A stretch of DNA of 64,000 nucleotides from Pedobacter sp. HDW13 (GCF_011303555.1 NZ_CP049868.1:4898001-4962000); one strand, 5' to 3'. Counted from the stretch's first letter, positions 17,816-26,944 are shown. Notes: generated by a model not told the origin, from the letters alone. Made by a program: numbers and translations.

Positions 17816-18300
17816 GTTCGCGATAATTAATTTATAAAAACAGTAATAATCAGACTTTGATTTGCATTCGTTTTGGCGTCTTGCTTACACAACGTGCTGT
17901 ATTCACCCTCGATCGGCACTTAATTGTGTAATCACACACCAATAAAATATAATTGAATACTCAACTGGACATGAATATTGAGCTCAGTTTATTAAGCTGC
18001 TTTGATGCGATAAAAGTAATTTATTTTATTGATAATAACAAGCTGTAAAGCAGTTAGTTAAAATATTTTTGGTAAAACGTTTTTCTAATCAGGTTAAATA
18101 AATTGCTGATTTTCAGGTGGTAATTTTATTTCTGAACAATGTTTTTAAACTAACCGTACATTTTGGTATTATTAATTCGTTTTAGTAAAAATAAAATAAT
18201 CAGTACAACGTAAAGTTGTGCAATTTTTATGATTTATGTATTTTTAATGATACGTAAATTAACTATAATTGTTAATTATTTATTGAATTATTCTTTTTTA
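17816..18300. other. 485-bp AT-rich divergent intergenic region
   Basis: No ORF with a credible start apart from upstream extensions of the CSD gene. A short hairpin TGTGT-AATC-ACACA is at 17925-17938 and an AATTAAC/GTTAATT dyad at 18257-18277, the latter within the long 5' leader of the cold-shock-like gene, where RNA structure is expected. Nothing else recognised. Confidence 0.4.
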
Positions 18301-18516
18301 ATGGGCGATAAGAGAAGGGGAGAGATTGTAGAGATTGATTTTGAACAGGGGCTGGGTACCATCATAGATGAAAACGGTCAGGATATTCAGTTTCAGTTAG
18401 ATGAAATCTCCGATCAGGTTAATCTGAATGCTAAGGTGTTTTTCGAAATTGATTTAGGTCAAAGTGGTTTGGTCGCAATTAAAGTCGAATATGAAAAAGT
18501 CGGAATATCCGGCTGA
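18301..18516 (+). CDS. cold-shock-domain-like small protein
   Basis: 71 aa from the ATG at 18301. An upstream in-frame start at 18229 would add a hydrophobic AT-encoded stretch that looks like leader, so I reject it. MGDKRRGEIVEIDFEQGLGTIIDENGQDIQF matches the beta-1 to beta-3 strands of an S1/CSD fold, but the aromatic RNP1 (KGFGFI) of true CspA is missing. It may be a divergent OB-fold nucleic acid-binding protein. It converges with the histidine kinase gene 4 bp beyond its stop. Confidence 0.65.
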   Translation: MGDKRRGEIVEIDFEQGLGTIIDENGQDIQFQLDEISDQVNLNAKVFFEIDLGQSGLVAIKVEYEKVGISG

Positions 18517-18520
18517 TTGT

Positions 18521-20404
18521 TTAATGCGTGTAAGATAATGTAACCTGTTCTTCTACCGGCAGGCTAAAATAAAACGTAGAACCTTTCCCGAATTTACTTT
18601 CTACCCATATTTTTCCCTCGTGCCTTTTGATAATTTCAGCGCAAATGTACAATCCAACGCCAAAGCCTGCAATTGTTTTGGTCACCGCGCTATCTACCCT
18701 GAAAAAACGATCGAAAAGTTTTGGTATATTATTTTCTTTAATCCCAATGCCCTCATCTTCTACACTAATAACTACCTGGGCGTCTATTGTTTCACATTTT
18801 ATGGCAATTAAAGAATCTTTTTTAGAGTATTTGGCTGCATTGCCAATCAGATTACTGATTACATTGCCAATTTTTTCCATATCGGCATTTACAAATGTTT
18901 GTTCTAAGCCAATTACCTGTATAAAATGACTGGGTAGAACGAGTCTGTTTTCTTCAGCAATAGTTTTAATTAAGGCAATCATATCGAAATCGGTCTTGTT
19001 CAATAAAATCTTGCCCGATTCTAATAATGAAACATTAAGGAAGCCATCAATCATTAGCGACATTCTTTTTAATTGGAGATTTACCTTGTCAAGTGTTTCA
19101 ATAGCGAAATCATGATTGGTTTCCTTTAGTTTATACTGCAAAAGCTGTACGTAGGCACTTAGCGATGTTAATGGAGTTTTAAGTTCGTGACTAACCATTC
19201 CGATAAAATCATTCTTTCTGATTTCATCCTGTTTATGTTCGGTAATGTCTAAAACTGCCCCAGCAATATACACGGGTTTTCCTTCCGCATTATAGTATGC
19301 TTTACCGGCAGTTCTTAGCCACTTGGTTTTGTTGGCAGAGCCTTTGATCTTAATCTGGTATTCTACATTAAAGGCTGTTCGGTTGTGCAGTGCTTTACGG
19401 ATACTGCTCGAAAGGAATTCGATATCTTCTTCTGCAATTAACTCTTTGGCTTCTTCCAACCCCATGCGGTTATTTTCCAATTCATAAATTTGCTGTGCCC
19501 GCTCAGATAAAAGTACTTTTTTGCTTTCAAGGTCCACGTTCCACGAACCCATCTCCGAAGCATCCATGGCTAGTTTTAAGATGTCTTTTGCTTTTAAAAG
19601 CTCTTTCTTGAAATTTACTTCTTCGGTTATATCTTTAATGATAGCTAAAATCCGTGTAACCTCATTTTTGTCATTTTTCAGGGGTTGGTACAAGGCTACA
19701 AAGTACCCGTCAAATACCGCAGTCGAAATTTTTAACTCATTGATTGTTAATGGTGATCCGGTTTTGAAAATCTCTTTCACACGGTTTAATATCTGCCTTT
19801 GTTGAGCCAGTTCGGGGCGGGCCTGCTCCTGCGGAATCCCGATTACTTCTTTTCTTGTTTTTCCCCAAAGCTTTAAAATGTTATCGTTGGCATATTCAGT
19901 AACAAGATCAGTGCCTCTTAGCACGCACATGCCTAAGGGAGCCTGTTCAAAGAACCCCCTAAACCTGGTTTCGCTTTCTGACAGCTCAAACAAAATATGC
20001 TCCAGGTCATTTTCGTTAATCGGGACTTCTTTTAATGAGCAGATAATATATTCGACAGGCTGGCTGTTCTGTAGCACAGGAGAGAATTCCAGCTCCCACT
20101 TTACGTTCGGTGAATTAGAATAAATGGGGTGTATGACCAGGTTAATTTGTTTTTTTTGTTCACTTACCTGTTGTACCGCATTAATTAACAAATCTCTTTC
20201 CTCATCCGATAGAAGTGTTGGTATAATATCTACATCGTAAAATTTTAAATTTCCTCCAATACGTGCAATTAAGGCCCGGTAAGCATCGTTATGTTCTATA
20301 ACAACCAGTAAAGGCTTAATTTTAAAAATAATTATTGGGTTATGAGCATGTTTTAATAAGGCTTTTAGCAGGGATGAGGTTAAGTCTATCATAATTTGAT
20401 TCAC
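18521..20404 (-). CDS. PAS-domain sensor histidine kinase, soluble
   Basis: 627 aa with no transmembrane segment, so cytosolic. There is an N-terminal PAS-like region (about 10-130), a PAS domain (about 140-262, FRGFFEQAPLGMCVL), a second PAS/PAC (about 270-390, ending AGAVLDITEHK), a HisKA domain with the phospho-acceptor in GMVSHELKTPLTSLSAYVQL (about 400) and an HATPase_c domain (N box NLIGNAAKYS, G1 DEGIGI, G2 GFGVGLYI). It senses an intracellular signal and phosphorylates an unidentified response regulator. No regulator gene is adjacent, so it is an orphan kinase. The downstream ATP-lid is intact. Confidence 0.93.
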   Translation of the reverse strand: MNQIMIDLTSSLLKALLKHAHNPIIIFKIKPLLVVIEHNDAYRALIARIGGNLKFYDVDIIPTLLSDEERDLLINAVQQVSEQKKQINLVIHPIYSNSPNVKWELEFSPVLQNSQPVEYIICSLKEVPINENDLEHILFELSESETRFRGFFEQAPLGMCVLRGTDLVTEYANDNILKLWGKTRKEVIGIPQEQARPELAQQRQILNRVKEIFKTGSPLTINELKISTAVFDGYFVALYQPLKNDKNEVTRILAIIKDITEEVNFKKELLKAKDILKLAMDASEMGSWNVDLESKKVLLSERAQQIYELENNRMGLEEAKELIAEEDIEFLSSSIRKALHNRTAFNVEYQIKIKGSANKTKWLRTAGKAYYNAEGKPVYIAGAVLDITEHKQDEIRKNDFIGMVSHELKTPLTSLSAYVQLLQYKLKETNHDFAIETLDKVNLQLKRMSLMIDGFLNVSLLESGKILLNKTDFDMIALIKTIAEENRLVLPSHFIQVIGLEQTFVNADMEKIGNVISNLIGNAAKYSKKDSLIAIKCETIDAQVVISVEDEGIGIKENNIPKLFDRFFRVDSAVTKTIAGFGVGLYICAEIIKRHEGKIWVESKFGKGSTFYFSLPVEEQVTLSYTH

Positions 20405-20661
20405 GCTTATCCAAATATAACCGTTAACCAGCTAATCACCAACCAATTTATATCAATAGCATCATATTATCATTAAATGTGCTTCTAGTAGCAGGGAAAA
20501 CATGTTTTTCTCATTGACAAATGTTTTTTTAAGGTTCTTTTTTTACTTTTTTTATTGAAATGATCTTTCGAACAAACAATTTTTATCGATATGTGTTTCA
20601 TGAAGGGTCGGTGATATGTTGTATATCTCTCACGCGGCAACAATAACATTTAGTTAAGCTA

Positions 20662-21303
20662 ATGAATCCCGAAAAAAAATATACTTTAAATAAGTGGGGG
20701 ATCTTTAATGGATTTTCGCCATTGATTACAGTCTTTAGGTCATACCATGATTTAACTCCCGAAATAGAGTACTTTATTAATCAGCATACTTTTCCCGTTA
20801 TTTTTAAAAAGAATAAGTTTATCTCTTCACCCTTGCACCGCAACGAATATGCATATCTCATTGTTAAAGGTGTTGTGCGGGGGTATTTGAAAGATGACAA
20901 AAAGGAATTTACAACCTGGATTGCTAAAGAGGGCGAGCTGATTGGCAGCTCATACAGTTTCGGCAATTGGAACAAATCTATTGAAGAATATATTCAGGCT
21001 TTAGAAGAAGTGGAGGCTGTTGCTATACCTTACGATATTTATGTACAGCTATACGATATTGATCATATTACCAATTATATCGGACGAAAAATTATCCAGC
21101 TCCATTACTTTCAGTCATGCGAAAGGGCATTGATTTCAAGATTGCAAACTGCCGAAAAGAAATACATCCGTTTTATGCAATCTTATCCAGGTTTGGTAAG
21201 TAGGGTAGGCTTAAAATATATTGCCTCTTTTCTTGGCATTCGCATAGAAACACTAAGCCGGATCAGATCCAGATTAATAATAAGTACTACTGTTACAACT
21301 TAG
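20662..21303 (+). CDS. Crp/Fnr-like transcriptional regulator
   Basis: 213 aa: an N-terminal cyclic-nucleotide-binding-like beta roll (about 35-140, YAYLIVKGVVRGYLKDDKKEFTTWIAKEGELIG) and a C-terminal helix-turn-helix (about 175-205, LKYIASFLGIRIETLSRIRSRL). The cNMP phosphate-binding RxA motif is not seen, so the effector is unknown; this is usual in the large Bacteroidota Crp-like family. It is divergent from the histidine kinase across 257 bp. A close paralogue begins at 63494 in this same window. Confidence 0.88.
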   Translation: MNPEKKYTLNKWGIFNGFSPLITVFRSYHDLTPEIEYFINQHTFPVIFKKNKFISSPLHRNEYAYLIVKGVVRGYLKDDKKEFTTWIAKEGELIGSSYSFGNWNKSIEEYIQALEEVEAVAIPYDIYVQLYDIDHITNYIGRKIIQLHYFQSCERALISRLQTAEKKYIRFMQSYPGLVSRVGLKYIASFLGIRIETLSRIRSRLIISTTVTT

Positions 21304-21612
21304 GCTATTTACTGTTAATTAAGGCTTCATTTTGGTGTTATTTTAAAGTAAAAAAAATGTAAAGAAAACAAAGTAAATCCTTGACTCATTTTTTAGTTGT
21401 AGCGCTATATTTCTCTAAATCGACTAATTTGTAATACACATTATTTGAATTTTAAGCCCTAAATGAGTGATTTTTAAGGTTGAAAATGATTTTTGTGTAT
21501 TTTTTTATAAAATTATTGTATTAATAATCAGCTTGTTATGTTTTATTTTTAATTAAAGAACGTCATTTATACGATTTAACATTTCTTGCTTACATTTTTT
21601 TAAAAATTTATA

Positions 21613-21691
21613 TATATTTGTTCTTACCCTTTCGAGGGTATGTTTTTCATAGGTAGATGTAGGGTCAGAACATTGTTCTGGCCCTTTTTTA
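21613..21691 (+). ncRNA. candidate small RNA with its own promoter and terminator
   Basis: A -7 box TATATTTG (21613-21620) fits TAnnTTTG, with a TTG 24 bp upstream (longer than the usual 17-23). The transcript would start near 21625 with a perfect 6-bp stem closed by a UUCG tetraloop (TACCCT-TTCG-AGGGTA, 21625-21640). It would end with GGGTCAGAAC/GTTCTGGCCC plus a T-run (21662-21690). No ORF fits inside. It could also be an attenuating leader of ubiX, but ubiX has its own box just ahead of its ATG. Confidence 0.5.
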
Positions 21692-21713
21692 TTTTTAATC
21701 AATTCAGAAAACC

Positions 21714-21721
21714 TACTTTTG
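21714..21721 (+). promoter_or_regulatory. TAnnTTTG box directly upstream of ubiX
   Basis: TACTTTTG ends only 4 bases before the ubiX ATG, so the predicted transcript would have almost no leader. Confidence 0.4.
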
Positions 21722-21725
21722 TTTT

Positions 21726-22295
21726 ATGGTTAAAAAGAAAGTGATAGTGGCGGTTACAGGTGCCAGTGGTTCGGTTTATGCTAAAGTGTTGTTCGGTGAG
21801 TTCTTAAAACTGAAAGAGCAGATTAGTGCGGTAGGAGTGGTAATGAGCGATAACGCAAAAAAGGTTTGGGAATACGAGCTTGGAAATCAGGATTACAAAC
21901 ATTTTGCTGATTTTAAATTTTACAGTAAAAATGATTTTAATGCGCCCTTTGCTTCTGGTTCGGCAAAGTACGATACCATGATAATTGTACCCTGCTCAAT
22001 GGGTACCCTGGGCCGCATTGCGCATGGCATTTCTAACGACTTAATTACGAGGGCTGCTGATGTAATTCTGAAAGAACGCAGGAAACTGATTGCAGTAGTA
22101 CGCGATACACCTTTTAGTTTAATCCACATCAACAACATGAAAACTGTGACCGAAGCCGGTGGAATTATTTGTCCAGCAAACCCATCGTTCTACAGTTTAC
22201 CCAAAACAATTGAAGAAGTTGCCGGTACGGTAATTAGCCGGGTTTTGGATTTGGCAGGCTTCGAGCAGGAAAGTTACCGCTGGCAGGAAAAGTAG
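21726..22295 (+). CDS. ubiX: UbiX-family flavin prenyltransferase
   Basis: 189 aa, the usual UbiX length. It makes prenylated FMN, the cofactor of UbiD decarboxylases. The N-terminal flavin-binding loop VAVTGASGSVYAKVL, the central PCSMGTLGRIAHGISNDLITRAADVILKE block and the RDTPFSLIHINNMKTV block are all diagnostic. A UbiD-family gene occurs at 47012 in the same window, its likely client. In Bacteroidota this pair probably serves menaquinone or aromatic acid decarboxylation. Confidence 0.95.
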   Translation: MVKKKVIVAVTGASGSVYAKVLFGEFLKLKEQISAVGVVMSDNAKKVWEYELGNQDYKHFADFKFYSKNDFNAPFASGSAKYDTMIIVPCSMGTLGRIAHGISNDLITRAADVILKERRKLIAVVRDTPFSLIHINNMKTVTEAGGIICPANPSFYSLPKTIEEVAGTVISRVLDLAGFEQESYRWQEK

Positions 22296-22389
22296 TTGGC
22301 AGTTTGCTAAACTTTAAATATTTTTGACTGATTTAAACCAACATTCATGAAACTATTTTTACGCTCTTGCTTATGCTGCGCATCGTTAT

Positions 22390-22890
22390 GTGCTTTTTTT
22401 TTCCAGTGTTAGCGCACAGGATTTTCTGATTACTTCAAAAAATGATACCCTAAGAGGAGAAATTAAGAAGCAATTTATTAGCTTTTACAGATTCAAACCA
22501 GAGGGGGCAACTAATTTTAATAAAATTAAGATTAATGAAACTAAAGAATTTTATAAAGCTGAAAAGGAGATTAACTATCTGATTAAACTACGTCCGGAAA
22601 AAAGAAGCCCTGATTTTTTACAAAGATTAGTTAGGGGTAAAATTGATTTGTTTGAGTATTACAGGCAGACTGGGAATAATAAGGTTGATATTGTTTGGTA
22701 TGCTAGTAAAGAAAATGGAGAATTGCTGGAGGTAAAAAGCAATCACGTCTTTGGCGCACGAAGTGAACGCAAAGATAAGTTGTATAGCCTAATCGGTGAT
22801 AAGCCTGAATTGCTCGAAAAGTTTAAGAAAGATGATAGTTACAGTTTTGATGCTGTAAAAGAATGCATCAAATCATATAATGCAAATTAA
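22390..22890 (+). CDS. exported protein of unknown function, signal peptide interrupted by a frameshift
   Basis: The uninterrupted frame begins at a GTG at 22390 (166 aa). A natural start exists at ATG 22347, whose MKLFLRSCLCCASLCAFF is the front of a signal peptide but runs into a stop after a run of nine T (22394-22402). With eight T the two frames join and give a perfect Sec signal ending VSAQ-DF. The mature part (ITSKNDTLRGEIKKQFISFYRFKPEG onward) has no motif I recognise; it resembles Bacteroidota periplasmic proteins of unknown role. Either a phase-variable gene, recent decay or a sequencing error. Confidence 0.6.
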   Translation: MLFFSSVSAQDFLITSKNDTLRGEIKKQFISFYRFKPEGATNFNKIKINETKEFYKAEKEINYLIKLRPEKRSPDFLQRLVRGKIDLFEYYRQTGNNKVDIVWYASKENGELLEVKSNHVFGARSERKDKLYSLIGDKPELLEKFKKDDSYSFDAVKECIKSYNAN

Positions 22891-22904
22891 ATCAATCAAT
22901 TCCA

Positions 22905-23048
22905 ATGTTTAAGCCTGTTTTTATGCTAGCCATCCTGCTAGCATCTGGTATATTCCTATCAGGATGCGAAAAAAGAGCATGTCCGGAAGGGATGCATGAG
23001 CAGCGATTGAAAGATGGTGCTACGATATGTGTTCCAAATAATTTATAG
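22905..23048 (+). CDS. 47-aa small lipoprotein
   Basis: ATG at 22905 (alternative at 22923) to TAG at 23046-23048. It has a clear lipoprotein signal (FMLAILLASGIFLSGC) with Cys21 as lipid anchor, then a 26-residue mature part with two more Cys (RACPEGMHEQ and TICVPNNL) that could form a disulfide. It begins 14 bp after the preceding gene, so it is probably co-transcribed. No family recognised. It is small enough to be missed by length-filtered gene callers. Confidence 0.6.
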   Translation: MFKPVFMLAILLASGIFLSGCEKRACPEGMHEQRLKDGATICVPNNL

Positions 23049-23110
23049 TCTGTATTTTGTCAGTTATTTATTCTCAAATATATTGTCTCGAATCTAATCT
23101 CTAAAAATAG

Positions 23111-23118
23111 TATCTTTG
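23111..23118 (+). promoter_or_regulatory. TAnnTTTG -7 box for mtaB
   Basis: TATCTTTG, ending 8 bases before the start codon, so the mRNA leader would be only a few bases long. Confidence 0.5.
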
Positions 23119-23126
23119 CAGCCTCA

Positions 23127-24449
23127 ATGAAAAAGGTCGCATTTTATACATTAGGTTGTAAACTCAATTTCTCTGAAACCTCTACAATCGGTCGTTTATT
23201 TACCGATGCAGGTTATGCTGTTGTAGAATTTCAGGATCAGGCCGATGTTTATGTGATTAATACATGCTCTGTTACCGACCATGCGGATAAAAAATGCCGT
23301 AAGGTAGTTAAAGAGGCTTTAAAATATTCGCCAAATGCTTTTGTAACCATTGTGGGTTGCTACGCACAGTTAAAACCACAGGAAATTGCCGAAATAGAAG
23401 GTGTTGACATGGTTTTGGGCGCTGCTGAAAAATTCAGGATTGTTGAGTATATCAGCAATTTAACCAAACAGCCTAAAGCGGTGGTGTACCAGCAAAATAT
23501 CGAAAAGGTAAACCACAATTTTATTGCTTCTTATTCGATTGGCGATAGAACCCGTACCTTTTTAAAAGTGCAGGATGGTTGCGATTACCCGTGTACTTAT
23601 TGTACCATTCCCCTGGCTCGTGGCGCAAGCCGTAGCGATACCATTGAAAATGTGGTTAACCGTGCCAAAATGATTGCCGAAAGTGGTGTAAAAGAAATTG
23701 TGTTAACAGGAGTAAATCTTGGCGATTTTGGTATCCGCAATGGCGAACGTGAAGATAAATTCTTTGATCTGGTAAAGGCCCTTGATAAAGTTGAAGGCAT
23801 TGAAAGGATTCGGATATCATCTATCGAACCCAATTTGTTAAGCAATGAAATTATTGAGTTTGTGGCTACATCGAAAAGGTTTGTGCCGCATTTTCATATT
23901 CCTTTGCAATCGGGCTCTGATAAAATCCTGGGCTTAATGCGCCGTCGTTACCGCAGGGATTTATATGTGGAGCGGGTAGCCAAAATTAAAGAAGTAATGC
24001 CACATTGCTGTATCGGTGTTGATGTAATTGTGGGCTTCCCTGGCGAAACCAAAGAAGATTTCTTAGATACTTACCAGTTTTTAAACGGATTGGATATTTC
24101 TTACCTGCATGTATTTACCTATTCGGAGCGCGAACTAACCGCTGCCGCCGAAATGAAAGGTGTAGTTGCAGGCAGCGAACGAAACGAACGCAGTAAAATG
24201 CTTCATATCCTCTCTGATAAAAAACGCAGAGCTTTCTACGAATCGCAGGTTGGCAGTGATGCCGAAGTACTTTTCGAAGCCGATCAAAAATCGGGCTACA
24301 TGCATGGTTTTACCAAAAACTATGTAAAAGTACGTGCCAAATACGATCCTGTTATGGTTAATGAATTAAAAGCGGTTAAACTTGTAGCCATTACTGCCGA
24401 TGGGGAAGTGGAAGTAGCCGAACTGGAAACCACCTACGCGCATCATTAA
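23127..24449 (+). CDS. mtaB: tRNA t6A37 methylthiotransferase MtaB
   Basis: 440 aa radical-SAM methylthiotransferase that converts t6A37 to ms2t6A37 in tRNA. The N-terminal UPF0004 domain supplies three cluster Cys (TLGCKLN, INTCSVTD, VGCYAQ). The radical-SAM CxxxCxxC site is in QDGCDYPCTYCTIPLARG (about 147-164), and a C-terminal TRAM domain closes the protein. KKVAFYTLGCKLNFSET identifies the MtaB rather than MiaB or RimO branch. It stands alone with its own promoter box. Confidence 0.95.
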   Translation: MKKVAFYTLGCKLNFSETSTIGRLFTDAGYAVVEFQDQADVYVINTCSVTDHADKKCRKVVKEALKYSPNAFVTIVGCYAQLKPQEIAEIEGVDMVLGAAEKFRIVEYISNLTKQPKAVVYQQNIEKVNHNFIASYSIGDRTRTFLKVQDGCDYPCTYCTIPLARGASRSDTIENVVNRAKMIAESGVKEIVLTGVNLGDFGIRNGEREDKFFDLVKALDKVEGIERIRISSIEPNLLSNEIIEFVATSKRFVPHFHIPLQSGSDKILGLMRRRYRRDLYVERVAKIKEVMPHCCIGVDVIVGFPGETKEDFLDTYQFLNGLDISYLHVFTYSERELTAAAEMKGVVAGSERNERSKMLHILSDKKRRAFYESQVGSDAEVLFEADQKSGYMHGFTKNYVKVRAKYDPVMVNELKAVKLVAITADGEVEVAELETTYAHH

Positions 24450-24540
24450 GAAAGTCAGAAGCCCGGCGTCTGAAGCCTGATTGTATATTCTTTTGTATAC
24501 CTGCTGGAGTTTGTAATCTGTCTTTTTCCATTACAAGGAT

Positions 24541-24575
24541 CGTCATTTCAAGCGGAGCACAGCGTAATCGAGAAC
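24541..24575. repeat. degenerate copy of the CGTCATTTCGAG intergenic element
   Basis: CGTCATTTCAAGCGGAGCAC then GCGTAATCGAGAACC resembles one half of the 4617 element. It is followed to about 24690 by a pyrimidine-rich stretch with repeated CTTTAGTCTTT-like units. Confidence 0.5.
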
Positions 24576-24710
24576 CACGCAGTGTTCAGCGAAGCTAAAT
24601 CTTTTAACTTTAATCTTTGGTTTTTGAGCTTTCTCTTTTAGTCTATAAGCTTTAGTCTTTATCCTTTCACCTTTAGTCTTTCTTTCCTATCTTCGCAACA
24701 AATAATTTGT

Positions 24711-25862
24711 ATGTTTCCTACCGTTTCACATTTCTTAGAGTACTTATTCGGAATTAACCTGCCGCTTCCTTTTAACACTTTTGGTGTTTTTGTAGCACTT
24801 GCATTTGTAGCTGGCTATTGGGCATTTACAAAAGAGCTTAAACGCAAAGAAGCCTTAGGCATTCTGCAGCCCATCAAAAAAACAATTGTAGTAGGTAAAC
24901 CTGCCACTACTACCGAGCTGATTATGAATGGTCTTTTTGGCTTTGTAATTGGCTATAAACTGGTTTACGCATTTTTAAACTATAAGCTTTTTGTAAATGA
25001 TGCACAGTCGGTCTTAATGTCGGCTAAAGGAAATATTATTGGTGGATTATTTTTTGCCGGCTTATTTGCTTATTGGGATTATACCGAGAAAAACAAGCAC
25101 AAGTTAGATAAACCCAAAGAAACCCAGGTTACCATTCATCCATACCAAATAATGAGCAACCTGATAGTTTGGGCGGCCATTTGGGGTTTTTTAGGAGCTA
25201 AATTCTTTGATAATTTAGAGTATTGGGATGATTTTGTACAACACCCTATCGAAAGGCTTTTATCATTTAGTGGTTTAACCTTTTACGGAGGCTTAATTTG
25301 TGGTGGTGCTGCGGTATTAATTATCGCCAGAAGAAACGGCATTAAACCTTTGCATATGCTTGATGTAGGTGGACCAGGAATGATGCTGGCCTATGCTGTA
25401 GGTCGTATTGGCTGCCATATGGCTGGCGATGGCGACTGGGGCATTGTTAATGCAAATCCGAAACCCTTTTCGTGGCTGCCAGATTGGTTATGGTCTTACA
25501 AATACCCAAACAATGTGGTAGGTGAGGGTATTCCGATTCCAGGTTGCGGACCGGGTAAATTTTGCAACGAGCTGGCCCAAGGAGTATATCCAACTCCAAT
25601 TTACGAAGTAATTATCTGTTTAATACTCTTTGCTTTTCTATGGAGCATCAGAGATAAAATAAAAGCACCAGGTTTAATGTTTGGTATATACATGATATTA
25701 AACGGTCTTGAACGTTTCTGTATTGAATTAATCCGCGTAAACTCAAAATACCATGTATTTGGTTTATCGTTTACACAGGCCGAAATGATTTCTACCTTTC
25801 TGGTTGTAGGTGGTATAGCTTTAAGTGCTTATGCCCTAAGAAACAAGAATAAACTGGCTTAA
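24711..25862 (+). CDS. lgt: prolipoprotein diacylglyceryl transferase
   Basis: 383-aa inner membrane enzyme that adds diacylglycerol to the lipobox Cys of prolipoproteins, needed for the many lipoproteins in this window. It has seven or more hydrophobic segments. FYGGLICGG and AYAVGRIGCHMAGDGDWG match the Lgt signature region, and the C-terminal NGLERFCIELIRVN is also typical. It is about 90 residues longer than E. coli Lgt, with extra sequence near the N-terminus and around 230-270, as in other Bacteroidota enzymes. A TATCTTCG box lies 20-30 bp upstream. Confidence 0.92.
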   Translation: MFPTVSHFLEYLFGINLPLPFNTFGVFVALAFVAGYWAFTKELKRKEALGILQPIKKTIVVGKPATTTELIMNGLFGFVIGYKLVYAFLNYKLFVNDAQSVLMSAKGNIIGGLFFAGLFAYWDYTEKNKHKLDKPKETQVTIHPYQIMSNLIVWAAIWGFLGAKFFDNLEYWDDFVQHPIERLLSFSGLTFYGGLICGGAAVLIIARRNGIKPLHMLDVGGPGMMLAYAVGRIGCHMAGDGDWGIVNANPKPFSWLPDWLWSYKYPNNVVGEGIPIPGCGPGKFCNELAQGVYPTPIYEVIICLILFAFLWSIRDKIKAPGLMFGIYMILNGLERFCIELIRVNSKYHVFGLSFTQAEMISTFLVVGGIALSAYALRNKNKLA

Positions 25863-25923
25863 ATTACTTTCTTTTAAATTCATTTTATACCCAACAACCC
25901 ATTGCGGTTTTTGTTCAACAGTT

Positions 25924-26712
25924 ATGAATTACGAATTAATATGCAATAAGGTGATCGCTATTGTAAGGCTTACCGGAAATTTTATCCGTAAAGAAGCCAT
26001 GCAGTTCGATGCAAAAAAAATTGAATACAAAGGTTTAAATGATATGGTTTCTTATGTAGATAAAACTGCAGAACAGAAACTGGTTCAGAACCTCGAAAAA
26101 CTGATTCCCGATGCTGGTTTTATCACCGAAGAAAAAACGATTAGCAGGGTAGGTAAAACCTATACCTGGATTATCGATCCGTTGGATGGAACTACTAATT
26201 TTATTCACGGCATTCCCGCTTACGGGATTAGTGTAGCGCTGTACGAAGATGGCTTACCTGTTGTAGGGGTTGTTTATGAACTGAACAGAGCCGAAATGTT
26301 TTATTCTTTTAAAGGTGGTAATGCTTTTTTAAATAAGAAAGAAATTAACGTGTCGGTTAACCCCGATTTAAAATCTAGTTTATTAGCTACAGGTTTTCCT
26401 TATTACCAATTCGATAATCAAGAGAAGTATTTGAAATTATTGGCCGAAATGATGCAGAAAAGCCATGGTGTTCGCCGAATTGGTGCCGCTGCGATAGATT
26501 TGGTGTACACGGCCTGTGGGCGCTTTGATGCCTTTTTTGAATACAACCTGCAACAATGGGATTTTGCAGCTGGCTGTTTCATTGTGCAACAGGCAGGTGG
26601 CGAAGTTTTCGATTTTTCGGGCGGTGACAATTACTTTGAAAAGAGAGAAATTCTGGCTACCAACGGCAAATTAACAGCAGAAATGCTGGAAGCCATTAAA
26701 AGGCATTTTTAG
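25924..26712 (+). CDS. inositol monophosphatase family protein
   Basis: 262 aa. The metal-binding motif WIIDPLDGTTNFIHG (about 80-94) and the C-terminal block WDFAAGCFIVQQAGGEV (about 201-217) define the FIG/IMPase superfamily, and the N-terminal EEKT contributes another metal ligand. It probably dephosphorylates inositol-1-phosphate or a similar sugar phosphate, as SuhB does. It follows lgt by 61 bp and ends at a bidirectional terminator. Confidence 0.92.
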   Translation: MNYELICNKVIAIVRLTGNFIRKEAMQFDAKKIEYKGLNDMVSYVDKTAEQKLVQNLEKLIPDAGFITEEKTISRVGKTYTWIIDPLDGTTNFIHGIPAYGISVALYEDGLPVVGVVYELNRAEMFYSFKGGNAFLNKKEINVSVNPDLKSSLLATGFPYYQFDNQEKYLKLLAEMMQKSHGVRRIGAAAIDLVYTACGRFDAFFEYNLQQWDFAAGCFIVQQAGGEVFDFSGGDNYFEKREILATNGKLTAEMLEAIKRHF

Positions 26713-26884
26713 TAATTTACTCACCATCGTCAGCCTGAATTTATTTCAGCGTCTCATACGAATTAAAGAGATGCCAAATAAATCTTATAGCTACCAGATC
26801 AGCAAGACCTGAAATTTTAAATCTGCTACTAAATCCTTGCTATCTGCGAGAAATAATAGCTGTCTTTAAAATAGCTTAAAAACA

Positions 26885-26916
26885 AAAGAGGGTTCACTAA
26901 TTAGCGAACCCTCTTT
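26885..26916. terminator. bidirectional terminator between the IMPase and nfu genes
   Basis: AAAGAGGGTTC (26885-26895) and GAACCCTCTTT (26906-26916) are exact complements, with A/T runs on both sides; the flanking genes converge. Confidence 0.85.
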
Positions 26917-26944
26917 GTTTATGTATAATGAAAAATGCACAAAT

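Larger units (their letters stand above)
21304..21725. other. 422-bp AT-rich intergenic region with a candidate small RNA
   Basis: No protein-coding frame. Very AT-rich up to 21612, then a promoter-like box, two hairpins and a T-run (listed next), then a TACTTTTG box immediately before ubiX. Confidence 0.6.

Noticed and set aside
18229..18300. Extended N-terminus of the cold-shock-like protein
   Set aside because: The added residues are AT-rich-leader-like and hydrophobic without being a signal peptide; ATG 18301 fits the fold start.
20662..21303. Cyclic-AMP-responsive Crp
   Set aside because: The cyclic-nucleotide phosphate-binding motif is not seen, so the ligand is left open.
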